The notes below the pieces were generated by a model. It had not been told where the DNA came from, did no database searches, and worked only from the letters and a program-made list of their open reading frames with translations. From Trissonchulus latispiculum (Eukaryota > Nematoda > Enoplea > Enoplida > Ironidae): a DNA stretch of 64,000 bases. Each line of letters opens with the position of its first letter. Positions within the stretch are counted from its first letter, which is position 1. This document shows, in pieces, positions 11,139 to 22,397 of the stretch. The translations under genes and the position numbers were made by a program. The DNA is taken from the NCBI GenBank assembly GCA_030248195.1, contig JASAND010008562.1, positions 1-64,000 on the forward strand, written 5' to 3'.

Positions 11139-14100
11139 ATGAGTGTGTTTGATAAGGTTCGAGTTTTGGATGGCGGTATGGGATTTCTGCTGATGGATAT
11201 GGGATATACTGTAAAGGTATTTTTCTGTTCCTATTATTTCGAAATATCGTAAAAGGATATACTAACAAAAACAGCAAAACAGAAGTATAGTAACTGATGC
11301 TTCTTGTGCTGCATTAACGCTCAGTTAGAGACTTCGTATGTATTTTATAACGGCTTCTTGGTTGACATTAATTTTTGTTCTTTAAACAGTTTTGAGATTT
11401 GGAACACATTTTTGAAATAATTTCTGCACCTTAATTTTAGGGAGATTCGTTGTGGAGTTCACGATTGGTCAAGACTAATCCAGAAGTCGTCATTGCTGCA
11501 CACAAAAGGTTACTTTATCTGCTTTTCTGGCATAATGGGGTGATTGGCTATTTAATCTTTGACAGGCATGCGTTTATCGACTACTAGGATTATTAAAATT
11601 TAAATTTGTATGAGACTTTCTCGTTTGACTTTCTGCGGCGAAACTGCTGCTTTCCTGTGAATTTTAGTGTCCCGAATGGCCCGTCATTCGATTCCCGCCA
11701 TCTCGGTTTTTTCTGTTAGGTTAGACTAATCCCAAATTTTGTCTACAACAGAACAGGCATCCGATTATAGACCTTAAGTAACTGCAGACCTAGTCAGAGT
11801 TGCTGTGACTATTCGGTTTTTTAAACATTAACGTTTCACATAAGGTTGAAATCAGCGTAATAAACTGGTCTCGTTGTCCAGTGGTCTAGCGGTGTCCGGG
11901 ATGGTAGAAATGTCCCGGGCCGGCCCGGAGGCCTGATTCATGGCCCGGCAGGCCCGGCGGCCCGGTGAAGGCCCGGCCCGGCATACAATAACAATGTCAA
12001 ACAATAGTTAGTGCTATTTATTACAAGTTAGACAACTCCTGGAAGCTTCTAATGCAAAAAAATTTGAAAATTTTTTAAATTTGCACAACTAAGATTTGAC
12101 CGGGCCTCCAAAGGCCCGGTAGGCCGGTCTCGGGCCGGGCTTCCCCGGCTGACCGGGCCCGAGACTCGATTCAAGGCCCGGGCACAACTCTACTTGCGAG
12201 TCAACAAACAAGGTTGGTGGTCCTATCACCGCCCTGGACACTTTTCTTCGATTCTTTCAATCCTGTCCTCTTGCAGTTATTTTCTGTAAATTAGATTCCA
12301 GATGGTTCAAAGTCTGGTGCCAACAAAAATTTCAGAAAAATTTTCCTCTCTCATCACGAGGATTCTGAAAATATCTAATGTTATGGGTCTCTGATGAATA
12401 TCGAATGTAGTTACAAGTGATCACAGTTTTCTACACACATTTTTGTGTCAGACTTTAGTCTTGCTGTGATTTTTTCAGATGGTTAGAGGCCGGCGCCAAC
12501 ATTCTAGAGACCAACAGCTACCAAGCCGCCCTTCCAGTTCTGATCAAAGACTACGGATTTGATGAAGCTCAGCAGTTGTTGAAATCATCCGTTCAGCTGG
12601 CAAGACAAGCTGTCGAAGAATGGAGAAAGGAGTCTAAAGATACTGGTTAGATTTGCCACCATGAAAATGTGAAAAGTTGAAAACCTGGTGCTGAAAAACA
12701 AATGTTGTTTTCACCAGATTATTTGAAACTCATCTGAAAGGTTTCTTAAACGTTTCTTAAAAAATCCCTTATAGTTTTCTTTTGGACATGAACTCTCCAA
12801 ATATCAGACTAATTCTTATCTGTAGCCATTAAACCTTAGAAATGGCACCCTATTCGCCACGGACAGAAAAATGGTGACAGTGGAACAATTTTTCGGATTG
12901 GATAGTCGGTTTTTGGTGATTTTTTGCTGAATTTTGAACTGTTAATAGTTAATTATTAATTAATTATCTGTAGTAATTGTTATTAACTGTTTCATCCGCA
13001 TAACTATTTTGATATTGTAGAGCGTGAAATTTTTGTTGCCGGCTCAATAGGGCCCTATGGAGCTCAGTTCTGCGACTTCTCAGAGTATACTGGGTCCTAT
13101 ATGAAGACTGCGGATCCAAAAGTTTGTTTACATCTCTATCTGTCTTGCAAACTTTAGGCGTAGTTTTAACCGCATTTGTTTAGATGTGTGGGGGTCACAA
13201 GGTCAACACTCTACAAAATCGGTCCGGGCCGGCCCGCTCTGATGAATTTCTCATCGGAACAATCCTACTCGTAACGCAACAAATCAAATGGGCTATTCCA
13301 GAAACCTTTTTCCTGTAGGTTTTTAGTGAAACTGACAACCAGCAATCATTTTTTACATTGGTCCATTTTGACTTCTATTTCTATTTCAGGCCATTTCGAG
13401 CTACTATCGAGCCCAGAGCGAAGCGTTGCTAGCGGCTGGTGTGGACTTGCTGGCCTTTGAGACCATTCCAATCCTGTCCGAGGCAATTGTTGTGGCAGAG
13501 ATGCTGAAAGAGCTGGGGCCGAGCCAGCCTGCCTGGATATCATTTTCTTGCAAGGTATGGCAATTTTACGGACGTTTTACTAGGGGTGGGGGGTAATAGA
13601 AGATTTTTGTCCTCCTCCTTTTGATGTTATCCGCAAATGGATGTGGGGCAGGAAAGTTGGCTTCAGGAATTGACAGTCGAAACGTAGCCGATAATTGTTG
13701 TGGCAGATTTGTTGCTTGGTTATAGTTTTCAAAAGGTGTGGTTTGCTAGAAGCCATTCTTTTTGTTTAAAAAGGAATGGCTTTTTTGTTAAAAACAACTA
13801 GCCTATTTTTCTTGCAAACTATGGCAATTATTTTGCGGTAGAAGGTGAGAAAATTATCTTGAAAATAACAACATTATGTGGGTTTTGTTATTGGAATTTC
13901 CGAAATGAGTTTACGCTACATCATACTTTTTTGGCAAAAGACAGCAAGTTTTGTCTAAAACCACGGATGTTTGTAAAGTTTCACAGTCAGCCTCTAAACT
14001 GCTCATTTGTTGTAAAAGCTCTGCGTGAGGTTTGGAACACTCCTTTGGATGAACTTAAGGGGGGGGGCTACTAAAGGTTTGCCCCGACTTTGTTCGATTG

Positions 14101-16824
14101 GCCTACTTTTTGGCGAAGATATAGAGCATGGATGTGGTCAAAAAAATATCGGGTACTGAGATCTTATCTGCCTCCCAGCCATGTGCAGCCGTCGGGTTTA
14201 TGTGCCCGACCCCCCGTTTTTCACAACAACCAACATAATTAAAAATTTATGCTGGATGCAAGACCATAGCTTCAAAGTTGCCATTTGCAAATATGATTTG
14301 GTACATGTGCCCCAATCTGCAGAAAAATACTAGACGTTTGTATCTTATCTGCATCTCTGGGAACTACTCTTCAAAGTTGAAGTTTCGGCCAAAATTTAAA
14401 AATTTTTGGCTTACGAAAGGAAAGTTTTATTACTGGTGCGAGCTATGAGGCTGTAATTTGGCACGAAAGGAGGCCCTATAGGAGTACTCATTTGTGCCAA
14501 ATGGCAAGAAATTTTGCCGCGTGAAAAATTTTTTATGTCAACTTTAATCCTCAAAAATTGCCAAAATCGCCTTTTTTGGGCAATGGCACCCCAGAAATCG
14601 AAAAAATCAAATTTTTTGAAATTAAATTTTTTTGATATATTTGAACTCAGCGTGGTCGAAAACACACCCACAAACGATTTCAGCTCGATTAGTGAAGGTT
14701 TGCGACTTCTATGGCTGCAGAAAGCCTCTACACAGGATCCGACAGACTGAAAATGGCGATTTTGGCAATTTTTGAAGATTAAAGTTGACATAAAAATTTT
14801 TTCACGCGGCAAAATTTCTTGCCATTTGACACAAATGAGTACTCCTATAGGGCCTCCTTTTGTGCCAAATTACAGCCTCATAGCTCGCACCAGTAATAAA
14901 ATTTTCCTTTCGTAAGCCAAAAATTTTTAAATTTTGGCCGAAACTTCAACTTTGAAGAGTAGTTCCCAGAGATGCAGATAAGATACAAACGTCTAGTATT
15001 TTTCTGCCGATCGGGGCACATGTACCAAATCATATTTGCAAATGGCAACTTTGAAGCTATGGTCTTGCATCCAGCATAAATTTTTAGTTAATTATGTTGG
15101 TTGTTGTGAAAAACGGGGGGTCGGGCACATAAACCCGACGGCTGCACATGGCTGGAAGGCAGATAAGATCTGAATACCCGATATTTTTTTGACCACACCC
15201 ATGCTCTACATCTTCGCCAAAATGTAGGCCAATCGGACAAAGTCGGGGCAAGTCGATTTTAGTAGCCCCCCCCTTAATTGGATTGCAACGAGAACTCGAT
15301 TTCCAAAGATTCTCCAAGGCTAGGTGTGCTATCCGTTACGCCTAACTTTTCTCCTAAGCTTGGGGCAGGGTCCGCAGACGTTCACGACTATAACTGCACA
15401 ATAGTGCTGACACACTTCGTCGTTCCAGTCGCAAGTAGGCGCGCGTAAAGTGTCTCCCAGCGCATAGGAGCGGGAATCCTCTACGTTGGAGCGTAAAACT
15501 GCAAACTGTTTAAACGGCATGTGTTATAGTCAGATGCTGAACTTAGGAGATATCTTTTGAAGGTTTAGGAGCTCTGCTGACTTAGTCCTAGACAGCTACT
15601 AAACATGGTCCTAAAGTATCCGGGTATAGCATTTGATGAGTTGAACCTAGATAGCCAAAGGTTATGGTTTTGATCAACGCCTTTTCGGGTCGGAGGACCT
15701 CTGTAGTGACACTTCTTAGTTTCGTTCGTTTTTTCATATGATGATCTTTTTTCATGAGCAGGGTCACTGAATTAATGACGCCGTAATTTTTCCATTTAGA
15801 GCTATAAATCTTTTCACCTTTTCTATTGTCTAATTTCAGAATGCCGAAGAAACGTGCGGTGGGGATAAGTTCAGCGAAGTTGTGAAAATCCTGAGTCCAT
15901 ACCAGGACGTTTCTGCCGTCGGCATCAACTGTACTCCCCCAGACTACATCATTCCACTGCTGAGAAGTGCTCAACAGGCAGCCAATTGTGATAAGCCTTT
16001 TGTAGTCTATCCTAGCAGTGGCAATTTGGAAACTGGAAATATCCGGTATGAAGGTTACGCTGCACGCCCAGTTGTCTCGGTTGAAACTACTACAAAACAT
16101 TGTAAACAAAACATTAGATTTTCTGCAATAGGAAATCTGTTGAAAAATTATCGCCTATACATTGGGTACGGCCTGAAAAATTAGTCTTGTCTCCGGTGGG
16201 GTTCGTGCCCATAACCTTCGGCTTAGTATACCGAGTCTGTACTGATGTCAGTGCAAGTCTTAGGGCCCTTGTCGCGCCGAGCTAAAAGGGTAGACATGAA
16301 TAATTTTAACTCGTTTAATTCTGCGAACGATTCAAACGTTAAACTCTTTTGAAGTGTTTCAGGTTTAAAAGGTGCGCGAACAGGCTTTAAGATTCGGATT
16401 GGAGTTCGGTTCCAGTCCCGTGTCCCGTGAAGAACCCAATTTTTGTTGATGTGCAATGTTTTATTTAGATAAGCTTGAAAAAACCAAGATTTGTCGAATA
16501 TGGTTGAAAGTTTAAAAAATTCATCTTTGGGTCAGGTTATTAAAAGGAATCTAAGTGTGAGAAGTGTTTGCTCATTTCCGGGAGGATTCTTTTTGTCATT
16601 TTTGTATTGTTACTTAGTGACTGCTTTTACTGATTAACTTATATATATATTTGTAGTTAATATAGTCTTGCTTTTATTTATGTTGTTTCAGTGAATCCAA
16701 ACATCTAGAGGCGTTTGTGGAAGTGTGGACCTCTTTGGGTTGTCGTGTGATTGGTGGATGTTGCCAAGTGGGGCCAGAAGATATTAAAAATATTGCCACT
16801 AAAATTGGACAAATTGTTAAATAG
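11139..16824 (+). CDS. Homocysteine S-methyltransferase, MmuM/HMT type
   Basis: Cytosolic enzyme expected to move a methyl group from S-methylmethionine or S-adenosylmethionine to homocysteine, giving methionine. Exons: 11139-11216, 11441-11508, 12479-12645, 13021-13121, 13390-13554, 15840-16045, 16692-16824; all GT-AG, phases consistent, 305 residues, about the usual family length. Motifs: VLDGGMGFLL at residues 9-18, ANILETNSYQA, VAGSIGPYGA, DLLAFETIP, WISFSCK, and the zinc ligands in GINC (Cys224) and IGGCC (Cys285-286). The start follows TTTTCAGAAG, so an untranslated upstream exon is possible. Introns are large because they hold transposons (hAT at 11905, foldback at 14059). No frameshift or stop is seen; the gene appears functional. 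The alternative name BHMT is less likely: the protein is short and lacks the long BHMT C-terminal arm. Confidence 0.93.
11905..12192. mobile_element. hAT-like MITE rich in GGGCCCGG
   Basis: Ends TAGAAATGTCCCGGGCC and, at the right, GGCCCGGGCACAACTCTA (reverse complement TAGAGTTGTGCCCGGGCC), the TAGNGTTG form seen in the other hAT elements here. Both arms consist of GGCCCGG words around an A+T-rich centre. I could not find an 8-bp duplication. On the left it interrupts a tRNA-A-box-like stretch (TCCAGTGGTCTAGCGG, about 11877-11892). Confidence 0.6.
14059..15273. mobile_element. TTAA-flanked foldback element, family A
   Basis: A 1.2-kb palindrome: arms of about 550-600 bp are nearly identical in inverted orientation (for example AACTTCAACTTTGAAGAG on one side and its complement on the other), meeting near 14665. 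Ends are G-run then CTACTAAA on the left and TTTTAGTAGCCCCCCC on the right, each directly next to TTAA (14055-14058 and 15274-15277). TTAA duplication and G/C-run TIRs suggest a piggyBac-like (TTAA-specific) non-autonomous element. It sits in the HMT intron between exons 13390-13554 and 15840-16045. Confidence 0.8.
15281..15342 (-). repeat. tRNA-Arg-like SINE head
   Basis: On the minus strand GGCGTAACGGATAGC (15328-15342) resembles the A box of arginine tRNAs, and TCGAGTTCTCGTTGCAAT (15281-15298) is a degenerate B box. The full cloverleaf is not intact. It directly abuts the right TTAA of the foldback element. Confidence 0.45.
15421..15462 (-). repeat. Fragment of the GACGCGCGTC-type MITE
   Basis: The stretch with GTAAAGTGTCTCCCAGCG is the reverse complement of 18638-18680 (CGCTGGGAGACACTTTAC...), which belongs to the MITE-like repeat at 18513. 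Only a short part is shared. Confidence 0.5.
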
Positions 16825-16991
16825 GAAATAGTACTGATATTGATATACTTTGTATTTTCATTTTGCTGATTTCTAGTCTGTGTTGCAGTAAACCAGCGAG
16901 TATTTTTAAATCGCACTCTTATATCGGTGCTATTAGAAGAACTACGACACAACAGCTTGATCTTAGGTGTGACCTATTTGTAGTAGAACTA

Positions 16992-16997
16992 AATAAA
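16992..16997 (+). promoter_or_regulatory. Possible poly(A) signal of the HMT gene
   Basis: AATAAA about 170 bases after the HMT stop codon. It is the first exact hexamer downstream; no other support. Confidence 0.35.
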
Positions 16998-17039
16998 TGA
17001 AACTGTTGAAAGGTTTGCCCCAGCGAATGTCCGATAACA

Positions 17040-17115
17040 AATTCGAGCTACCGGGATTTGAACCCATAACTTTTGGTAGCCAAAAGATAAAACGCTTGGT
17101 GTTTATGTAGATGCA
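17040..17115 (-). repeat. tRNA-derived SINE head
   Basis: Minus strand shows GGGTTCAAATCCCGG (17051-17065), a good B box, preceded by an anticodon-arm-like stretch and CACCAAGCG. The A box is degenerate. It lies between the HMT 3' end and a MITE. Confidence 0.5.
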
Positions 17116-17158
17116 GAGGGTGGCACTTATTGAGATTACCAACTCTGACATCAAGAGC

Positions 17159-18387
17159 CGATTGCACCAAATACGATTACTTCCAACTAAAATATTTTTA
17201 GCTATAGTCTAGCAAACTTAAACTGGACCAAAAGAGTGAATTTTGTGGAGAGTTTATTATTCAAGCTAAGTATGACAATGTATATATTTTCTGAAAGCTC
17301 AGAAAGCAGAGATTCCAAAAATTTTAAAAAATTTTCCAATTTCAAATTTCATAAATTTTGAAAACTGTAGGAAAAGAAAAAATAAACGAAAAGTAGTCGA
17401 GTTTGGTATCAGATGAAAGGTCTTGTTCAGGAGAATGCGAATATGTATCAATTAAGCGGATTTGGGGCGGCACGTGGTTCCAGCGGGCCCATATCCCGAA
17501 AAATAAAAGTTGCTCCGATCGCTACAAACTTGGGCTCATTTGAAAGCTCTCATCCCGCTGAGTAAAGGTAATAATTGGGTCATCGCTCAAAAATGCTGTC
17601 TGTGCAAGTTATCCCTCTTTAAACCTCAAAAATGGGCTGTTTGGGCACTTTTGGAGGGTTTAATCCAGGCTAGCAAAAGCTGTGAGCTGAATCAAGTCAA
17701 GCCAGTGTGCTACAGTTTTCAAAATTTATGAAATTTGAAATTTGAAAATTTGAAAATTTTTTAAAATTTTTGAAATCTCTGATTTCTGAGCTTTCAGAAA
17801 ATATATACATTGTCATACTTAGCTTGGATAATAAACTCTCCACAAAATTCGCTCTTTTGGTCCAGTTTAAGTTTGCTAGACTATAGTCTTAATCTTATTT
17901 TAGTCAGATTCTCCGTTGCATCAAATTAGTTTGACTTTAGTTATGACTAAAATCTGATTAGCTCTAAGCCAGTCAGAATTTTTCCCTGATGCGCTCCAGC
18001 AAATAAAGTGCAGGCTTATGTTACGTGCTGACTTTAGTTAGAGTTAGATTTTAATCAGATATTAGCAAACATGTGCAGGCGGTGAAGTTCTGGGGAAGGG
18101 GGTGAGCCGGCGGCCTACGGCCGCCGGAAACCGGATTTTTCCGGTTTTTTTGCCCAAAAAACCGGAAAAATTTGGATATTGGGGTGGGGTGGGGGACCCC
18201 TCGGGGGGGGGGGGGGTGAGGTCCAGGTCTGGGGGGTGAACCCCCCCCCCAATCACATGTATGGAGATTAGTCACAAGTTAGTCAAATGTTACTAGGATT
18301 AAAATCTAACTAACCCTCCAGAATGGTGCAGCGGAAAATGGCCTTAATTAGAGTCTAATTGTAACTTAATCAGATTTGGTGCAATCG
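17159..18387. mobile_element. MITE with CGATTGCACCAAAT ends
   Basis: Left end CGATTGCACCAAAT (17159-17172), right end ATTTGGTGCAATCG (18374-18387), exact reverse complements. Subterminal sequence is made of repeated, inverted words of the form GACTAAAATCTGATTAG. A second element (17202-17886) is inserted near the left end, and a G/C-run block with a GCCGGCGGCCTACGGCCG palindrome lies around 18100-18240. A CAAG next to both ends may be a 4-bp duplication. Confidence 0.6.
17202..17886. mobile_element. Foldback element inside the CGATTGCACC MITE
   Basis: Arms CTATAGTCTAGCAAAC (from 17202) and GTTTGCTAGACTATAG (to 17886) with inverted similarity over about 170 bases; the centre (17485-17700) is unique. 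Parts of the centre (CCATATCCCGAAAAA, TCCGATCG.TACAAACTTGG) recur at 51270-51480, so it is a dispersed family. Confidence 0.7.
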
Positions 18388-18512
18388 ACCGCAAGTCTTG
18401 CAAACTCGACCGCTTTCTAGATTTTAGCACACATGGCAGTTCTGACTTTCTGTACCTACAGAGTCGTATACGTGTGTGACTTGTAGAGAGTGAACGGTAG
18501 CTGTTTAGGATC

Positions 18513-18700
18513 TAAGGGTGCCTTTATAGTTGTGAATGCAGAAGGAAGTATATACGTCGATGCGCGTCAAAGTATCCGACCGTAACATGCTGTTTTAGTA
18601 GTTTACCTTCCACGCAGTGGTTGTACGCTCACTCTCACAAACGCTGGGAGACACTTTACGCCCGCGTCTACTCGCGGCTAGAACTATGAAATCAGCTTTA
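18513..18700. mobile_element. MITE, GACGCGCGTC family
   Basis: Left end AAGGGTGCCTTTATAGTTG and right end GAACTATGAAATCAGCTTTA form imperfect inverted ends; the inside has ACGTCGATGCGCGTC-like words. Similar termini and words occur in the element at 43931-44130. A further degenerate end (GGCTGGAACTATGGAACGGG) follows at about 18752-18773. Confidence 0.5.
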
Positions 18701-18777
18701 AGGTGCAGTAGTCTCGACCCGTCGACTCACGTCTACGCACGTCTACAGAGGTGGCTGGAACTATGGAACGGGCATCC

Positions 18778-19160
18778 GGGGCCAGTTTCATAAAAATCCG
18801 TCTCGAGTTCCCAAGTTCTCAAGTTCTCGAGCAGTCTGTTTACAGTGACAACAACCTCTTTTCTATTAAAAATTATATGTAAAAGTATCTACGGAAAATT
18901 TTATGGTGATTTATTCAGTCAATTATGCAAGTTATTGAAGCAGGAAGAAAAAATTTACAAAATTAGGATTTCAACAATTTCTCGAGTAAGTCTCAAGTTG
19001 GCGAGATTTTCTCTGGTCGAAATCGACCAGAGAACTTGACTCGAGAACTCGAGAACTTTTTCAGCGTGACTTTCAATGCGACTTGCGGATCTCGAAAACT
19101 TCCAGCGTAGTTTAGCTACTAGACTCGAGAACTCGAGAACAGTTTAATGAAACTGGCCCC
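18778..19160. mobile_element. MITE with CTCGAGAACT words
   Basis: Ends GGGGCCAGTTTCAT and ATGAAACTGGCCCC are exact inverted repeats of 14 bp. Inside, variants of TCTCGAGTTCTC / GAACTCGAGAAC recur many times toward both ends around an A+T-rich middle. No credible protein. Confidence 0.75.
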
Positions 19161-20180
19161 TCAGCACTACATTCTGCCCAGTCGAAGCAAGGAGGTTTTT
19201 TGAGAAATAAAAGTTCATTTATTTTTGAAGTTAGTCTCGTAGGAAGAGTCATTCATCATCCGATATTATTGGTTCGCTTCAGTTGATACCATTTTTGGTA
19301 GTCAGACTGTTTTTCTTACTAAAGGTAGACACTGTAACAGTACAGGTCTGTCTATTGAAGATAGTTAAAGTCAGTACTCAGACAATATTACTTTAATTTC
19401 CAATCAAACCTAATGCTCAGTTGCTCACAGGCTTGTCATATTTGTTAGCACAATATTCCCAAAAGAAGGAACCTCCCAGTTAAAGCTAGTTTTGTCTCGA
19501 TTACTGATCCTGTAAAGCGTAAATTGCCTTGCCTGAATAGTTAAAGCAATTTACTTGTCACTACAGCAGTACACCACATAAATCACATAGTACTGTAGTT
19601 AGACTTGGAACTGACTCTGGCATTTTACCTTGTCAGCCAGCAATCCGTTTTGTAGGCACGCAATCCCGAAATTTGCTCCTTCTGTCCGAAACAACTTACC
19701 GAAACTGTTCTCGACTATCACGGATCTGCTTGGTTTAGCAATTTTCAGATGCCTATGAGCAAGTTTTGCATTGTACAAACTCTTTGGCAGACTACTCACA
19801 GAAATGAATTTGATCAAGTTGTCATTCATTCCGGCTTTCTGCGTAAGTATAGCTTGCACTGGGTATCAACTGCTCTTGAAATTGATTTCAGATCCGGGTC
19901 TATCCTGACTATAGCCGGGAGTGAGACTATAATAGGAAGTGTGAGACACGCAAACCGTTTTAATAGATTAAGCTTGCTAGTTGCTCGAAACATCAAGCTA
20001 GACATATCGGGGATGGTACCGTTTGTCGTTGTTAGCCAAGTGTTTATATTCTTTTGAACTAAAATGCATCAGATTGGCTAATCGCTTACCTTATGTCAAA
20101 AGTACATGTAATAGCGTGTCCACTTCGAGATTGGACGCAGCAGACACGTTAACTATAGCAACCAGTCAAATTCAGTTTAA
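19161..20180. other. Intergenic, no supported gene
   Basis: A+T-rich. At 19749-19851 there is an open stretch bounded by TTTTCAG and CTGC|GTAAGT that could be an exon, but no family match or partner exon supports it. At about 19930-20015 a degenerate copy of the foldback seen at 54682 is visible (AAGCTTGCTAGTTGCTCGAAACATC). Confidence 0.4.
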
Positions 20181-21574
20181 GGGGGGGGGGGGCTACGTAG
20201 GGGTTGGCACGACATCGTCGGAGAGAGCTACTTTTTCGCCTATCGTTAGCCAACATATCAAAGTAAAAAGTTTAGGGTGGGCAACAATATATCTCATATA
20301 CACCGTTTTTGGCAGGACGCCAAAGTACAAATTTTAGCTCGAAAAATGGGTTTTCTCAATAAGGTTTTTTCAGCTCTGGTGAATTAACGGTTCGACAGAT
20401 TTTGTCGCTTTTTGCCACGAATGTTTGCTGTTAATTGTAATAAATATTAAAAGTATTCCGGCTTTCGAGCGTTGCTTGCTTCTTCAGCAATAATAGTTCC
20501 AAGTTTGAAATTTGGCAAAAAATTGAAATGTGACCGTGCGCCGTTTTCGATCTAATAAAATTGACAGCCCCTAGCTTACCCCAGCTTTTTATCAATTATT
20601 AGGCTCTAATAGGGGCAAACTGTGGGTAAGTTTTGAGGGCTTTGGTTTTCCGGTTAGTGTGCTAGCAGACTTTTTGTTAAGAAATAACCCTTATTTTTAG
20701 GCCTGAATGGCTATATATCTAAGCGCAGTAAAAATGGGGTCAAAAAATTTTTTGACTCCGATTTCGCCGAAAAGGTGGTTGTAGGGGTTATTTGACCTAC
20801 TGAATCCGAATATGAAATCCGTTTTTCGATATGACGCTTCCTTCGTTCAGTATGCGCTTACAACTGTCTTAGAGCTTTTTGGAGCGATGGTCATCCATAA
20901 CTTCGAGAAATTAATCTAGCATTTCCAAACACTGGAGCAAGGTTCAGTGACCTAGCTTTCTGCACATTTTGGTACACTCACTGGCCTGCAATGCGCAAAG
21001 TTTCAGCCGATTCTGCCACAGTACTTTAGAGTAATTGACTCACATCTTCGAAATGGCACCAAATAACAGCGACTATATCGATAATGTAGTCTAGCACTGC
21101 TAACGCAGGGATTAACGAAATCACTTCATTTTTAGAAAAGTTAAGACAGATGCTTGGAGTATTAATTGAAGCAAAGTTGGGTTCATTTGATAAATCACAG
21201 CTCATTCGACGTTAGTTGACCTCCACCGGTATAGAGCTACAACACCCAATTTTTCGAACTTTGATTGTATCTCACAGAAAAGTATACATTGATCTAAGGA
21301 TTATTTTACATGATATCAAAGCGCTATATGTCAGACTATTTCTGGAAAATTTGGGTACCGTACCTTGCGCACAGCGATCAGGGAGAGGCGAAGTTTGTGT
21401 ACGTATCATGTCGAGCTTTGGACCGACAAGACCAAATTCTGATGGCTCCACAGGGCGCTACGCTGCATGGAATTCTTTCAAACTTTAAACTATTTTAGAC
21501 TAAACCCAATACTATTATGTGGCAAAAGACTTTTTCTAACATCGAACTTTTAGTGAAATTCGTTGCCCCCCCCC
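20181..21574. mobile_element. TTAA-flanked element, family A (diverged)
   Basis: TTAA at 20177-20180 followed by a run of G and CTACG; at the right a C run ends directly at TTAA 21575-21578. The left end aligns with the family A element at 14059 (CTAC, GACTTTG/GACATCG, CTACTTTTT.GCC). About 1.4 kb, no long inverted arms and no supported ORF. Confidence 0.6.
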
Positions 21575-22204
21575 TTAAGTTCATTTGCATATGCATGTCA
21601 CGCTTAACAACTGGAAGAGGGGGTTTACGTATGGAGTGTATGTTGAAACATGCATATTGCGATGAACGGGCTGCCGCTGTCATTTTTCCTCTTACGGGTA
21701 GTGTTGTTGCGGGCTCTGCTCGCAAGTCTGGTGCCACTCATCGCCGGCCATCCAAAATACAGAAAAAATGAAAGAACTCCAGGGGTTGTGATCAGAAAAT
21801 CAAAACCTCAAATCAAAACTCAAATGTCAAAATCTCTGCATTTACTACCAAGTAGATTCTTGAATTTGATATATCTCAGCTGTTTCATAGGCTTGATCTT
21901 TTCCGATATGATTTCGATGATTTCTTTTGTTTCAGATATTGTTAACTTCAGCCAGCAGCAGAACTCGTTCTTACATGAATTGCTTGCGAAGATCAAGCAT
22001 GCAATGCATAAGAGGGAAAGTATATTGTTGATATCGGATTCTTTATTTAATTTATTTAATGGAAAGAAACATTTAGAGGCAGAACTTTGAGCTCATGTCA
22101 CTAAATACCAGTGATTAACAGACATTGAAATAAAATTTGCAGAAAATTCAAGACCTCAGAACATCTCAAATTTACGATTTATTATCTTTTCACCTAAGCA
22201 TACG

Positions 22205-22317
22205 GGACAAGTACCAAATTGTTAAAGAACACCAAAACCAGTTATTCCGGAACTTCTAACTAGGTTCGTAAAGGATTGATGTCGTGAGAGTGAAAAATAC
22301 CCGAAAGGAAACCAGCA
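22205..22317. mobile_element. TTAA family B element, right-end fragment
   Basis: Sequence from TTGTTAAAGAACACC to GGAAACCAGCACCT parallels the right end of the element at 27146 (28055-28153): CGTAAAGGATT..., AAAATACCCGAAAGGAAACCAGCACCT. The TTAA is lost (CTCAA). It lies just before the exon at 22398. Confidence 0.65.
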
Positions 22318-22397
22318 CCTCAAAGCATATTCAAGCAGTGACTAAAACCAGCCAGCCAGACTTTACTAGCAAAAATGCTTGCTTTGCCTGTTTTCAG

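Noticed and set aside
15588..16109. 173-codon open frame on the minus strand
   Set aside because: It is antisense to HMT exon 15840-16045 and the intron before it; the plus-strand exon has clear family motifs and splice sites.
18051..18275. Pro-rich minus-strand frames
   Set aside because: Low-complexity G/C runs within a MITE.
21650..22090. 146-codon frame before the Cys-rich gene, with a possible exon 21938-22020
   Set aside because: The possible exon does not connect in phase with 22398, the donor is poor, and no domain is visible.
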